This document shows positions 1 through 11,259 of a DNA stretch of 64,000 nucleotides, piece by piece. Position numbers and translations under genes: made by a program. The first letter of the stretch is position 1. Each line of letters starts with the position of its first letter. Source of the DNA: Paroedura picta (taxonomy: Eukaryota; Chordata; Lepidosauria; Squamata; Gekkonidae); assembly GCF_049243985.1 (NCBI RefSeq), contig NC_135384.1, forward strand, positions 811,001 through 875,000, given 5' to 3'. The notes under the pieces were generated by a model, which worked only from the letters and a program-made list of their open reading frames with translations, searched no databases and had not been told where the DNA came from.

Positions 1-801
1 GAGGAGGAATCTAAGCCTCAAAGACGTAACCGAAGCAGGCGCCGGCGTAACCGTGGCAACCGGGTGGATGGCTCCATCAGCCGCGACCGCCAACCTGGTA
101 CTGTCTAAAGCGGGGCCCTTTTCTGTGAACGAAATGATTTGGGAATTGGGGTCGCCTCTCTTTAGGAGCCCCCAGACCGTCCCCCCCCCCAGGGGGCGCT
201 TTGTGTTAAACTTGCTTGGCTTTGGCTTGGCTCTTGACCTGGCCCGTTTTCTTTCTGTCTCTCGCTCTTTGACATCCTCCTCTACCCAACAGTCACGGTA
301 GCAGATTACATTTCCCGAGCAGAGTCTCAGAGCCGTCAGCAGCCCCCGCGCAAAGGAAGCTGGGAGAAATCGGCAGAGGGAGCCCCGTCCAAGCAGAAGG
401 TGAGCTGGCAGGAAAGGGAAACTGCCGCAAGAGCGGAGGGGCCTGGGGAACCCCGGCAGAGCACAGCCCCTTTGGCTTCGAGAGCCCCAGACTCCTGGCG
501 AGCGCTGGCCTTGTCGGAGCAGGGAGGGAAGGGGGACGTGCCGTACTGCAGGGGTCCTCCGGCAGCCCCCAGGTGGCTGGCACGGTGAAGTTCCTGCAGC
601 CGGGAGGGCAGCCGGTCCGCCCCCTGGCTTGCTGGGCGGCGGGAGAGGCGCTGGGGAGCCCCGGTGTAGCCCTGGGCTGTGCCTCTTCTCTTCCAGGGCG
701 AGGCCGGCAGCAAGGCCGTCAACGGCCCTTCGGAGAACGGGGAGCACGCGGAGGCCCCCGGCAGCGAGGAGGGAGCCGCCCTGGTGAACGGGGTGTCCTA
801 A
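1..801 (+). CDS. FXR2: FXR2, C-terminal coding exons (partial, 5' part outside window)
   Basis: FXR2 is a cytoplasmic, ribosome-associated RNA-binding protein of the fragile X family. Three coding exons are visible: 1-97, 293-399 and 697-801 (stop TAA 799-801). Junctions are GT/AG and phases agree (the Val codon is split G|TC). The first exon reads KPQRRNRSRRRRNRGNR, the RGG-like basic stretch of FXR2. The second reads VTVADYISRAESQSRQ and the last ends ALVNGVS, close to the human FXR2 C-terminus (MVNGVS). The start, the Tudor (Agenet) domains and the KH domains lie to the left of the window. The middle of the last exon is more variable than the rest. The gene is tail-to-tail with MPDU1, as in human apart from SOX15. 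Confidence 0.95.
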
Positions 802-1800
802 ATGCCCTGCGAGGTCTCCCCAGCCGAGCCCTCCTCAGCGAAACGAACCGATCCCTACTTTTCACCTGCTTGCAACATCTTAAGAGAAATGAAATAAACA
901 CCACACCGATCTCTCGTTTAAGAACAAAACCATTATTTAAAACAAAAACACAAACCAACCCAATCCCAAGGTAATTATCTTGTGCTCGTTAAAAGCTTGC
1001 CAAAGATGGAAAACGTTTTTCCGCGGCTCTTTAACCCCTCCTGTGGGAGCTTCGGCAGAGGCCGCCGGACGAGGCAGCGACCCCCCCTCCTCGCTCTTGC
1101 TTTCTTCCTGCCCTCTGTCGAGGGGGGGGGGGTTTCTGATGCTACCTGAGCTCGTTACCTACCCCCCTTTTGGGAGGTGTGGACGGAGCGGGGGGAGGAA
1201 AGCGAGGACTGACCTGCATCTGTTTTTGGGGACTTTACCGTTTTTTTGCTTTGAAACAAATGAGAGGAAAAAAAATAACCGGCTGTACAAACTGGAGAGG
1301 GGAGAGGGGGAGACACCTGTGCCTTCTGATAACGCAGACCCCTGCCCCTCGCGCAGAATGCCCCTCGGGCGGGCTGGTTGTTCCTTTACTCTTCGACTAG
1401 CCCAAACTCGAAGGCAAGGAGTCCGTCATGTGCAGATGGGAGGCGGGAGAGCTGCCCCCCCCCCTACGCAGAGGGTTCCATGGCTGTTCTGAGGAACCCC
1501 CCCCCCCGCCAGCAGCGAGCCCTTTGCTTGTGTGCAGGGGGGATGGGAGGAGGGCGGGGGCGGAGCTTGGTTTTCCAGGCCACACAGACAGGTGGGCAAC
1601 TTTTTCCCTTCCTTGAAACACTGTGGAAGACGAGGCAGGCGGAGGACAAGCTGACACGGCGTCCCTTGCTGCTGCTGTGGCGGCAGCGGCGGCAGCAAGT
1701 TGTGTGTTTGTGTGTGGGGAAAGGGGGGATTTGATCTGTGACGGTCGAGACTATTTATTTTTCACTGTACAGTATTTAAAGAGAATAAAAAACCCAAACT
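802..1800 (+). other. FXR2: FXR2 3'UTR
   Basis: There is no coding potential after the FXR2 stop. The stretch runs to an AATAAA at 1784-1789. An earlier AATAAA at 893-898 could serve as a proximal poly(A) site. Several C/G homopolymers (1123-1133, 1455-1463, 1498-1508) interrupt the UTR. Confidence 0.6.
1784..1789 (+). terminator. FXR2: FXR2 polyadenylation signal
   Basis: Canonical AATAAA about 980 bp after the FXR2 stop, followed by an A-rich stretch. The hexamer at 893-898 is an alternative. Confidence 0.55.
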
Positions 1801-3268
1801 CTTGAAAAAAAATCAACCCATCAGGCTGGTTTCTATCCTGCCCCTCCGGGCCGCTCTCTCCCCCACGTGTGGCCCCCTGACTGCCTGCCTGCCTGCCTGC
1901 CTCTCCCGCAGACTCGGCCACTGGGGGAGAACAAGGCCGTGTCCGGTTTCCCAGGGTCTTGGGTGGGCAGAGGCGAGCCTTGGGCCAGGTGGGAGGGCCA
2001 GGCTGCCCGCTCCTTTCAGCTCCTGTGGAGCAGCAGGTGGGGATGGCCGAGGGGCTGCTGGGTAAAGGGGAGGGGCCGTGTGTGGCAGGAGCGGAGGGGA
2101 GGTGTGCTGCGGGAGTTGAGGAGATCACTGGCCCGGAGCAGAACCCTTTCACCTCTCCTCCCTCTTCAGTTTGCGGTGGCTGGGACTCGGCAGCAGGGTC
2201 TGTGTGGTGGAAACCCTGTGCTGCAGGGGAGGGGTGTAGAGCCCGGGCTCCCAAGACTGCGGACCACAGAGCAGCACGGCTGCCTACCTGAAACGGGCAT
2301 TTGGGGATCCCTGGTGGCAGTGCCGCTGGCAGGTTCTCCCGATCATGGAGAAGGAAGCGCGGTTTGCGTGGGTGGGCAACACTTGCGTCCTCTCTGGCTG
2401 CACAGCCCACATGCCGGGGGGAGACAAGGGCTAGGAACTTCCAAGGAAAGCCAAAAGGTGTGGACCTGCTTGGGCTTCTGCGAAGTTGGATGGAAGGAGC
2501 GCGCATGTCCCCTTCTCCCCTCCATAATGATTTAAGTCTTCTAATCCATCATTTGGCCACTGGCAGGACGGTCACGTTTCTTGAGGCCCAAGGCAGTGGA
2601 TTTGAACCAAAGACTGTCAACCAGCGCCCTGTGCAACACGGCTTGGCCTTCATTGGGACAAGGCCTGAGGGGGGGGCAGAGGGGGAAGCGGTGCCCTGAC
2701 ACTTAATTCAGCTTAGGAACGAGATTGTGGAGAAACCCTAGAAATGTTAAGCATGTTAAAGCTTCAGTCACGGGTCAGAGTAGACTGAAGGATGCACATG
2801 AGAAGAGGCCCAGAAATACCTAGATGAAACCTCACCCTTCCAAGCAAGCACACGATGAGGGGGAAGTGCATCGAAAAGGAGAGTCTTTCTCTGTGCCACG
2901 GCTGGCTGGCTCCTCGGAAAAAGGGCAGGGCTCTCAAAATGGGCCACTGCCTGCGGGACAGTCTTCGGCACTGCGGTGCCCACCCTAAGAAGTCTGAGCA
3001 CCTGGAGCCATGCAGTCCGCAGAAACCAGGACAGGTTCGCCGCACAAAATCCCTCCACGGTTTGCACGGGGCCTGTCTGCCTTCTGCGGGCTTAAAGGCA
3101 CCAAGTGGAGAAGGCAGACAGGCCCCGTGCATGTGCACGTGTGTGTGTGTTTCTGTGTGTGCAGGCAACAATCACAGCTGCATGGGGGTTCTCACCAGCC
3201 ATGGAGTCCAGAGCGGGTGTCCAGCTTTTCCCGGATGGACGAGGCAACCGCAGCAAGGAACGGGTACG
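1800..3268. other. Tail-to-tail intergenic spacer between FXR2 and MPDU1
   Basis: I see no gene here. In human this interval holds SOX15 (on the FXR2 strand), but no HMG-box motif is visible in any frame. The longer open frames are proline/glycine-rich composition artefacts. A short CA/TG-rich tract lies at 3130-3165. No repeat family was recognised with confidence. Confidence 0.5.
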
Positions 3269-3274
3269 TTTAAT
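3269..3274 (-). terminator. MPDU1: Probable MPDU1 polyadenylation signal (ATTAAA)
   Basis: The minus strand reads ATTAAA about 215 bp downstream of the MPDU1 stop. It is the best hexamer variant in the expected 3'UTR; no AATAAA is closer. Confidence 0.4.
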
Positions 3275-3488
3275 AAGAAGAAAGAAGCCCTAGATGGCAC
3301 AGGCAGGAGGATCCCCGTTGCCCCAAGCTCCACAACACCCGCCAAAGTCCCTGGGCAGCCTGACTGCCCTGCAGTCTCCAACAAAGGGAAAGGGAGCCCC
3401 ACTGACCCCCCCAGCTGGCAGTAGCACTGGCTCCAACAATGCGCTTCCTGCAGTCAGTTTGGGGGCAGCCGGGCTCCTCCGGCCCCTC

Positions 3489-6400
3489 CTACTCCTCCTT
3501 GCGCTTGTCCAGAGGGACGTTCCAGTAGTAGAGCAGCTGGGCTGTGATGATGCCGTTGCAGGCCAAGGAGACCACGAAGGTGAGGGCCATCAGGGGGTCC
3601 CCCGTCTCCTGGGGACGAGAAAGCAAAAGGCGGACAGCTCCCTCTCCCGCGGGGGCACCAGCTTGGCCCCCTCCCCCCTGCTGCCACTACTGCTCTGGGA
3701 GGCGGCCCCCATTCGACTTCTGGCTGCAGAAGCCGGGTGACTCATGGCTGGTGTCTCCCCCCCCCCTCAGAAGGGCAGTCAATGATTGGCTGAGAGTTCA
3801 CAAAGGGGGAGGCAACCATAAGTGGGGGGTGGGATGGGTGAAGGCCCACCAGTGGCTAGCAGCCACAAGGTCTAGATGGGCAAGGATGCTCTGCTCTCTG
3901 GGGAGGTCTTCTGGAGTCCTGGCCCCACTGGTGGACCTCCTGATGGCCTCTGAGGTTTGGCCACTGTGTGACCCAGAGTGTGGGGCTGGAGGGGCCCCTG
4001 GCCTGACCCCCCCCCCCCCCCCGGCTTCTCTCACATCCACTCGCTCTTCCCCTGCTGCCCTCCCTGCTCTGATCCTTCCATCTGCCCACCTGGATGGAGG
4101 TGAAGATCCGGGCCAGGGAGCCTGCAGAAAGCAGGAAGGCCGTGATGGCCGACAGTTGCCCCGTGTGGCCATTACGATAGTTCGCGGCTGCCTGCAGGAG
4201 CTGTCGGGAAAAGAGGAGGTTGAGTTCTCCCCCACAGCGGTCCCCCCTCAATCCCTCCCTCCCCCACCAAGAGGAATGCCAGAAACTGGGCCTGGCTCCT
4301 GAGGGAGCCCCCCCCCCCCCCAGCACTGGCCAGCAAGCCCCCTGCCCACCCCAGCCAATCGGAGCAGGAGAAGGAGCGACTGAGGGAGTGCAGATTGCAG
4401 GGACTCACCAAAGCTCCTGCCTGCCACAAAGTTTGCCTTTAAAGGGCTCCTGGACTCTGGTATTTTGCAAGGCTTACCTTGCTGATGATGACAGCCGGCA
4501 TATTGGAAGCCTGCAGCACTGTGACCAGAGACAACGGGCTGAGAGGAGACAGCAGGAAGGAGAGCGCTCCAAAATAGAGGAAGAGGAAGGACAGGCCTGC
4601 AGGGGGAATGAGAGGCATCACGCAGCCAAGGCAGTCTGCAGCTCCCGCAGCCCCACTTCCTGGGAGCCACAGGAGGGTTGCATCCTGGGAAACGGGTTTA
4701 AACTGGAAATGTTATTACAGTAGGCCACCTTTGACCTTGAGGAAAGCCAGGGTATGAACGTTGTAATAAATATATGTGAAAAATAAATCCCAAGTCTAAA
4801 TCAAACATGCACCTCACGCCTACTTACATGTCCCCCCCCCCGTCCCACACGTGCACAATGAAATCAGGATGCCAACTGGCCACGATCCCCTCCTTCACTT
4901 ACCACGTCCCGTGTGGCCCTCAAAATGTTGCACCAGGAACCCTATGGTCACGGTCTGCAGCATGAGGAAGAGAGCCTCACCCCATGAGCTGTGGGGGAGA
5001 GAGGAGAAGCCCGTCTCTGGGAAGCCTACAGGGACCAATGCCACAGCTACACCCCCCTCCTCCCGCCCACTTCCTGCCCGAAGCGTCTCTTTCCAGGCAG
5101 GTGGGAACGGGGAAGAACGTGGAATTCCTGGACGGCCGCTTGCCTCAAGACACCCCTCCATCTCAAGAACAAAAGGAACTCAGCAGGTAGGAGGTCCAGC
5201 AGATCTCCTCCCCAAAGTGGTGCCCCTGGCACCTGACAGCTGTTCATAAAGTGGGCAGGGCCACTGTAAGGCAAGGCCTGTCATCGGCTGCCCTCCTCTA
5301 CACACGAAAGGGGTTTCCCCTGGAGGCTGAGGAGGACTGCTTGGTCGGGGTGTGGCTCCATTCCCCTCTTCCTAGAAGGTCTGAGGAGTTTGGTTTGGCT
5401 CCGCCTTCAGAGGCAGCCATTTTGGTTAGGGTTCCACTTTTTGTGACAGCCATTTGGGTGTGGTGCTCACCACCCCCTCTCAATTTTCCCAAAGCATCCA
5501 CAGGCTCAAAGGGCTTGGAGAGGGTGGTAAGGGTCTGGACGCAAGGGAGGGCGGGGAGAACATGCAAAAACAGACTTATGTAGCAACGGTGAGCTGCAGA
5601 GACGGCTGCCAGAACAGCACCCCAAGAGAGGACAGGCAGTCCTACGTGGAGAGGAGAATGGCTGGGGGGAGGGGGGGCTTGTTTCTCAGATACCAGCTTA
5701 CCTGAAAGGGAAGCTGTTAGCAATGCTATAGGCCATGGTGCCAGTGATGGCCAGGAGCTCCAGCAGGATGGAGTTGAAACTTAGCCCCTCGGCACTCTTG
5801 GCCCCCAGGATCTTGAGGATCTGGGGCAGTTTCACTGCACAAGGGGGAGGAAGGGGGCACAGATCAATGCCAACAGACCACACCCACATTTTCTTCCTTG
5901 TTCAATCTATCTCTGCTAAGCACCCAACTCTGAGATTGGTTCATCTGAGGAGAACGGGCCTAGGATTCTGTCCTGCAGCTGGCTACAGGAGAAGTGGCTT
6001 AAATCCCATTTCCTGTCCAGCCCCATAGCTGAGGACAGGTGCCGCCCAAGCCAAGGGAAAAGTCCTGCCCTCCCCCTCTCCCTATTTCCTAGCCACAGTC
6101 CTGATTATGTACTCCTTGTTGCAGGGAAATCACTGCCTCCTCTTTGCCTGTTCGGGGATAATGGGTTAAAATGCCCGTGGGGGAGCATGACAGACTTATT
6201 CTCTCCAGAATAACTGGGGCTCGGACTGAGCTGTTGGTAGTAGAAATTTTGAAATAAGCCACCTCTATTAAGGACTTCTTGAAGGAAGTTGCACGAGAGC
6301 TGTTGGGTGGAGCAATGCGGGGGAAGTCACAAGCATGTTTTCATGAATGGAACGCAGGGAGGCTTCCCCAGATGTTAGTTTTCAGTGCCCTAAAACTGGG

Positions 6401-7567
6401 GCAGGGTGCTTTTCGCTCTCCCACTGGGTCTCTCCAGTCAACCCCAAGCACTCCCACAAACCTCTCTGACCTCAGAGAGCTTTCCGGACTCAGTCCAAGT
6501 GACCCCTCTGGCAGGGAAGGGCTTACGTGCTCATACCCATGAGAGAGCCAGCAACGATTGCAAATCCCAGTCCCTTGCTGATCAGGATTTTGAGGCATGG
6601 AACTGGAAAGAAGCAAAAGGAAAGGCAAAAAAGATAACTGGTGGCCACCGTGGATTCTGTACAAGCCTTGTGGATTTGGACTAGGCAGCAGCCCTGCAAG
6701 ATCGGACACAATTCCAGTGCTGTTCCCGTGTAGAAGTCTGAACCACAGAGGGCAGCCAAGAAAGAGCACACTGGAGGGATGGCAGCCTCCCGGCCCAACC
6801 TGGAGATCAACATGGAAGCTTCGGAGATTGTCCTCGGCAGGGCTGCCCTCCACGGAGGTCCCCGTCTTCCCCCTTCTACCCTCAGATCTCCAGGGCTCTC
6901 CAGGTCTGGATCGGGCAACCCAACACACCCATCCGCCCCTGGGGCTGGGGGGACTTGGCAGCTGTACCGCCCCAGCTTTCCCCTGTGGCAGGACAGGCAG
7001 AAATCCAACAGGGCGAGGCTTCACCCGCCGCCCCAACGAGAGCAGGACTCCCGGGGGAGTTTGTTCTCTTGAAAGGCTGGCCTGGAGCTGACACTCGACA
7101 GGTCTCGGGGGCCAGCCCTTGGGCAGGAGGAGGCGCCCAGGGAGCGCCAAGTCCGGCCCCACCGCCCAGAGGCAGGCAACGGAAGGCCCCGCTCGCCCCC
7201 AGAACCCCACGAGGGGGGCGACATGAGCCGGCCCACACCGGACGGCCCGCAGCGGCTACTCAGTTCCTATCAGAGGGGCTGGGAGGCCAAATTAAAGGTC
7301 ACAACGCGGACAGCCCCTGAGCACTTCCGCCCGATTCTAACATGGCCGAAACCGCCATTTCCCGCCTCCTTCCGCCCTCAGCCAAGATGGCGGCCCACCA
7401 CTCTTCTGCCCCGCCGGCGGCGCTGCCATGGCAACGGCGCCACTCTCCCCGCCCGGGCGCAGAAGGGACTCACTGTGCAGGAAGTTGAAGCGCAGGAAGA
7501 GCTCGTCGTAGCAGCGCTCGGGCAGGAGATGCGGGACCAGCAGGCCCCTCAGCGCCACAGACGCCAT
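3489..7567 (-). CDS. MPDU1: MPDU1, mannose-P-dolichol utilization defect 1 protein
   Basis: MPDU1 is an ER multi-pass membrane protein of the PQ-loop family, needed for use of dolichol-P-mannose and dolichol-P-glucose in N-glycan and GPI-anchor assembly. Seven minus-strand exons: 7474-7567, 6537-6602, 5702-5834, 4903-4988, 4478-4596, 4090-4200 and 3489-3608. Total 729 nt, 242 aa (human 247), with all phases consistent. The start [12 protein letters not shown] aligns with the human start region. Hallmarks are [12 protein letters not shown], the first PQ-loop [16 protein letters not shown] (Pro57-Gln58), [10 protein letters not shown] and [11 protein letters not shown]. The C-terminus is polar (LDKRKEE, human KQKKAQ). 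An in-frame upstream Met 12 codons earlier exists, but the human alignment favours MASV. It shares a CpG-rich head-to-head promoter with the transposase-derived gene. Confidence 0.96.
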
Positions 7568-7887
7568 TTTGGCCGGCGGGGAGACGTGACTGGCCGCCTC
7601 CATCTCGCCACACCCCGCGCTCATGCGCCCTGAGGGACCGCGGACGCCACTGCGCATGCTCGGAACGCTTCCCGGCGGCTGCCCCGCGCCCACCCGCCCA
7701 CTTTTTCTGTGAGGAGCCGCCGGGGACGGATACGCATGCGCACTCGGCCTTGAGCGGTTGCGAGCTGCGCCGGGAGGATCGCGCTTGCGCGCTGAGGACT
7801 CGGCGAGGCCAGGCCGCCTGTGCGCATGCTCCCTCTGCCCTGGCCCCGCCTCCCCCTCTCTGCGGCTCAGTTTGGCCCAGGAACAAA
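7568..7887. promoter_or_regulatory. CpG-rich bidirectional promoter of MPDU1 and the transposase-derived gene
   Basis: 320 bp separate the MPDU1 ATG (minus) from the ATG of the PIF/Harbinger-derived gene (plus). The interval and its edges are dense in CpG. YY1-like ATGGCGGC motifs overlap both ATGs and recur at 7388. No TATA box is evident. That it works as one bidirectional promoter is inferred from geometry and composition. Confidence 0.6.
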
Positions 7888-9237
7888 ATGGCGGCCTCTC
7901 ATCAGCGGCCATCTTGGGCCCCCAGGCCCAGCCAGGAAGTTGGCCTGCTGCCCGCGCTCAGCCGTGGCGCCGTGGCCCTGTGCCTCCTCTACTACTCCCG
8001 CCTGCAGCGGGGGCGGCGCCTGCGAGAGGCAGCCCGCAGGCAGAGGGTGGCGTGCCACCACCGGGCCCAGGCTCGCTCACGCCAACGCTTTGCCCTGCTG
8101 TGCCTCTGCCGGGCGCTGGCCCGCACCCCCAACACCGCCGGGCCGGGCCCGCAGGACGAGGGCGCGGGGGGCAGCCTGCCCTGCTTGCTGCGCGAACGGC
8201 GCCTGTGGAGCAAGGCCCGGAGCTCCGCGTTCTGGGAGACGGTGCGGGCCAAAGCCTTCAGCCCGTGGGAGTGGGTCGAGAACTTCCGCGTGGCCCCCGC
8301 CACCTTCGACTACCTCTGTGCGCAGCTGCGAAACGCCATCCAGCGCCGGGACACTAACATGCGCCGGGCCATTCCGGCCGACGTCCGCCTGGCCATGACC
8401 CTTTGGCGCCTGGGGGCCTGTACCGAGTACCGGGCGGTCGAGCAGCTCTTTGGCGTGTCCCGCTCCACCGTCTGCAAGATCCTCCGGGACGTCTGCGAAG
8501 CCGTCGTGGCCATCCTGACGCCGCTGTACGTGCGTCCTCCTGATCCTGCCGAAGTGGCTGCGGGGAATGGCTTTCCCTTGCCCCAGCTGGCCGGGGTCTT
8601 GGGGTCCCTACACATCCCCATCCGCGCTCCCAACGAAAACGCCTCTGGCTACTACAACCGCCACGGCTGGCACTCGGTGGTTGTGCAGGCAGCCGTGGAT
8701 TCCCGTGGCTGTTTCTGGGATATCAACGTTGGGTGCCCAGGAAGGGTGACGGAGCCTCAGGTCCTGTGCACGTCTGAGCTGTATCAGCGAGCCCAAGAGG
8801 GCGACCTCTTTCCAGGGGCGTCCCAACCGGTCCGGGGAGTCCAGGTGCCTGTCTACCTGTTGGGCAGCTGCTCCTACCCTTTCCTCCCGTGGCTCATGCG
8901 TCCCTATCGCCACACGGCTCTCACGCCAGCCCAGCAGCGCTTCAATGAGTACGCGGCTGCTGCGCGGACGGTCGTGGGGGTGGCCTTTGGACGCCTGCGC
9001 GGGCGCTGGCGCTGCCTCACCAAGCGCAATGACACCGACGTCTCCTTCTTGCCCACCCTGATCGCCGCCTGCTGCACTCTCCACAACGTCTGCGAGGCCC
9101 GGGGCGACGTCTTCCCGTCGGGCTGGATGGAAGACGAAGAAGAGCAGCTGGAGGAACATCCGTTTGACGATGGGGAGGAGGAAGATGTTGAGGCTGTGGG
9201 GATCCGGGATGCGCTGGCCTCAGCACTGCGGGGCTGA
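7888..9237 (+). CDS. Domesticated PIF/Harbinger transposase-derived gene (HARBI1/ALP1-like), catalytic residues lost
   Basis: Single-exon 449-aa protein related to HARBI1 and plant ALP1 (DDE_Tnp_4 nuclease superfamily). I chose the ATG at 7888 (AAAATGG context, at the CpG-island edge); the frame is open upstream to 7750. Residues about 179-205 (TEYRAVEQLFGVSRSTVCKI) form the helix-turn-helix typical of these transposases. The RNase H-like core follows: GVLGSLHIPIRAPN, YYNRHGWHSVVVQA, VYLLGSCSYPFLPWLMRP, RGRWRCL and AACCTLHNVCE. Aligned by eye to human HARBI1 (VVDCMH, LLGDSS, VIEKTF), the three acidic residues are replaced by Gly239, Ser327 and Gly364. The fold signature remains but nuclease activity is not expected. 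The C-terminus is acidic (residues about 412-436). No flanking terminal inverted repeats or Myb/SANT partner ORF were seen. A long intact frame, dead active site and CpG promoter together suggest a host gene of unknown function. Confidence 0.88.
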   Translation: MAASHQRPSWAPRPSQEVGLLPALSRGAVALCLLYYSRLQRGRRLREAARRQRVACHHRAQARSRQRFALLCLCRALARTPNTAGPGPQDEGAGGSLPCLLRERRLWSKARSSAFWETVRAKAFSPWEWVENFRVAPATFDYLCAQLRNAIQRRDTNMRRAIPADVRLAMTLWRLGACTEYRAVEQLFGVSRSTVCKILRDVCEAVVAILTPLYVRPPDPAEVAAGNGFPLPQLAGVLGSLHIPIRAPNENASGYYNRHGWHSVVVQAAVDSRGCFWDINVGCPGRVTEPQVLCTSELYQRAQEGDLFPGASQPVRGVQVPVYLLGSCSYPFLPWLMRPYRHTALTPAQQRFNEYAAAARTVVGVAFGRLRGRWRCLTKRNDTDVSFLPTLIAACCTLHNVCEARGDVFPSGWMEDEEEQLEEHPFDDGEEEDVEAVGIRDALASALRG

Positions 9238-9900
9238 TCGAAAACTAAGCCGGCGAAGCCAGTCGGGGGAGGGAGGCTGCCCCTTCGCTCATATCTCCCA
9301 CCGTGCCCCTGTCGCCTTCGGAGAGGCTATAAGGACTCAACCTCAAGACCAGCATGGATCCGAGGAAGGGAGTGTTGACTTTTGAAGGCTCATCAGATTG
9401 GTGCCCCTGGACTCGAACCGAGCTGTTGCACTTTCCTGTCACGCTGATGCCAACATTTAACCTCATGTACATTCCCAGCACTCTGGGACCAGCACGGCCC
9501 ACCGATCCCCCTGCCCGGTATAAGAGGGGCCGACGGTAGAAGACCAGCCGTGGGGCCCTCTAGGGGTCAGGAGGGCTTTGGAGCAGGAGGACTGGGAGGG
9601 CCTCGAAGGCCGAGAGTGTGCCCAGTAAAAGGCTTCTCCCTTCGAGCAAGAACTGCCCCATCCACATTTTCAGGTGCTTGCTCATGGGAGCCAGGATGAC
9701 TGTCGGCTTGAACCCTGGAGCACGGGGAATGGCCCGGGCCTGTGTGCGGGTGCCAAGCACTGCTTTTGAGCCAAAATAGGCAGTGTCGGGGACAGAGGCC
9801 ATCTTAGGGGAGGGAACATCTGGAGTTAGCAGAGGCCCTCCATCTGACCCAGGTGTGGCAATGGTGAATGGAAATAAAGGGCTTTATCCCCTTAAAAACA
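9238..9900 (+). other. 3'UTR of the transposase-derived gene (AATAAA at 9873-9878)
   Basis: Non-coding stretch after the stop at 9237, running to a canonical AATAAA at 9873-9878. The open frame on the opposite strand (9560-9802) has no recognisable domain and is taken as chance. Confidence 0.5.
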
Positions 9901-11259
9901 AGCTTAAAAATATGTGTGGGTCAGGCAGGATGTGGGGCTGAGGAGGCAGAAGGTAGAGTTGCAGGAAGACCCCATTCGCTGGGGCTTGGGGACATTTTGC
10001 TGCCGGCCCCAGCTATTCCCTTTCTATTTATAGTCCCCCTTTGTCATTTGTAGAATTCTTTAGTTCACAATCTGATGTAGTGTCCTAGTGATTGATCTGT
10101 GAGTTTCCTATTCAGATCTTCCCTTTGACAGACTAATTCAGTGGCCTTAAGCAAACTGCTCCTCCTCTCTCAACCTTGGCCCTTTACCCAGGCCTACCTT
10201 ACAGGGCTGTTGTAAGGATTTCAAGAAAAGGCTATATGTGAAATGTCCTGGCCCCTGAAATAGGGGCATAAAAGCCAGCTGTTGTTATTCTGTTTATTTT
10301 CTGTTCCTTAGTTTGGGGGAGGGGGGAGAAGAAAGAATCCCTGAAGGTGACCTGCAGGAGAAAATACTCAAAGCCAAAGGTCATCTAATACAAAATACCT
10401 TTAAAACCATTAAAATAGTCAGGTGTGCTAATAAAGACAAGCAAGTAGGTTTCTTCCAAAATCCTCAAGTACTTGGGAACAAAATGTAACAAAGCTGCTA
10501 TCGTCTAGCTACTGAATTTCTGCAATTTCTCTGGTGCCTCACCCTCCTGTGGCAGTGGAAGCCTAGCCCACGCCCTCTTTCTTTACTCCATTTGGTGGAC
10601 GTGGCTGCCCTGTTTCAAGGCCTTCCCTGGGGTGGGGGCACAGCAACTTTTCCACACGGCTGGGGGCCGCTCTCTCCAAGCCCCGCACCAGAGCAGAACA
10701 GGCAAGCCCTAAGGAGATGACTGAGGAGGAAGACCAGAGGCATGCTCACACTGAAGCTGTCCTCAGGTTTCTTCAGCAGGGCTTACTTGCGGGTCAGTGT
10801 GCAAGGGTTCCTGTGTTCCTGCCCCCCTGTGCATTCTTACTTGGGAGTAAACACCAGTGGCCTCAGCAGGACAGACTTCTGTGTAACCACGCAACGGATC
10901 AGGCTGCCACGGTTGCCCCTTTTTGACCTGCTGGAAGAGTTAACTCCGTGGCAGTCCGATTGCCTGGATCCTGTCTGAATGGGGGGGGGGGGAGGGCTGG
11001 ATCTCTCCCAATACACCCTATTGACCTCCCCTCTACCCTGAAAAAAAAACCAGACACATTCTGCTCCTTGTCCTCCTTCCGTTCTTTGAATCACCAGTCA
11101 AGAAATACAAAACGGGGTGGGCGTGGCGGTTGGGGTGCCGGAGCCGAGGAGATTCCCTGATGCCGTTCTCTGAGCCCCACGGCCGCAGGGGGATGCAGGG
11201 CCGGCTCTTTCCTCTGCCCGGGGAAGCGCCCTAGGTCGGGGTGTGCTGGCCAAGGCTCC
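9901..11259. other. Intergenic spacer and CD68 3'UTR
   Basis: AT-richer than its surroundings. It holds a MIR-like SINE (10125-10290) and a G-run (10981-10992). The part nearest 11260 should be the CD68 3'UTR, but no clear minus-strand AATAAA was found within 400 bp of the stop. Confidence 0.4.
10125..10290 (+). repeat. MIR-like tRNA-derived SINE
   Basis: The segment reads in MIR order: a GGCCTTAAGCAAACTGCTCC block, a pyrimidine-rich CCTTGGCCC segment, TACCTTACAGGGCTGTTGTA, AGGATTTCAAG, GAAATGTCCTGGCCCCTGAA and AGCTGTTGTTATT. The match is by memory of the consensus and the copy is diverged. Confidence 0.45.

Noticed and set aside
1751-2535. Overlapping 200+ aa frames between FXR2 and MPDU1
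   Set aside because: No recognisable motif, low-complexity GC-driven composition, and open on both strands at once. Not an HMG-box gene.
7337-7912. 191-aa minus frame reading through the MPDU1 first exon into the shared promoter
   Set aside because: Only the part from 7567 down matches MPDU1. The rest is CpG-island sequence upstream of the start and the far end is intron.
8310-9226. Minus-strand frames opposite the transposase-derived gene
   Set aside because: Shadows of a codon-biased plus-strand CDS that has clear family motifs.
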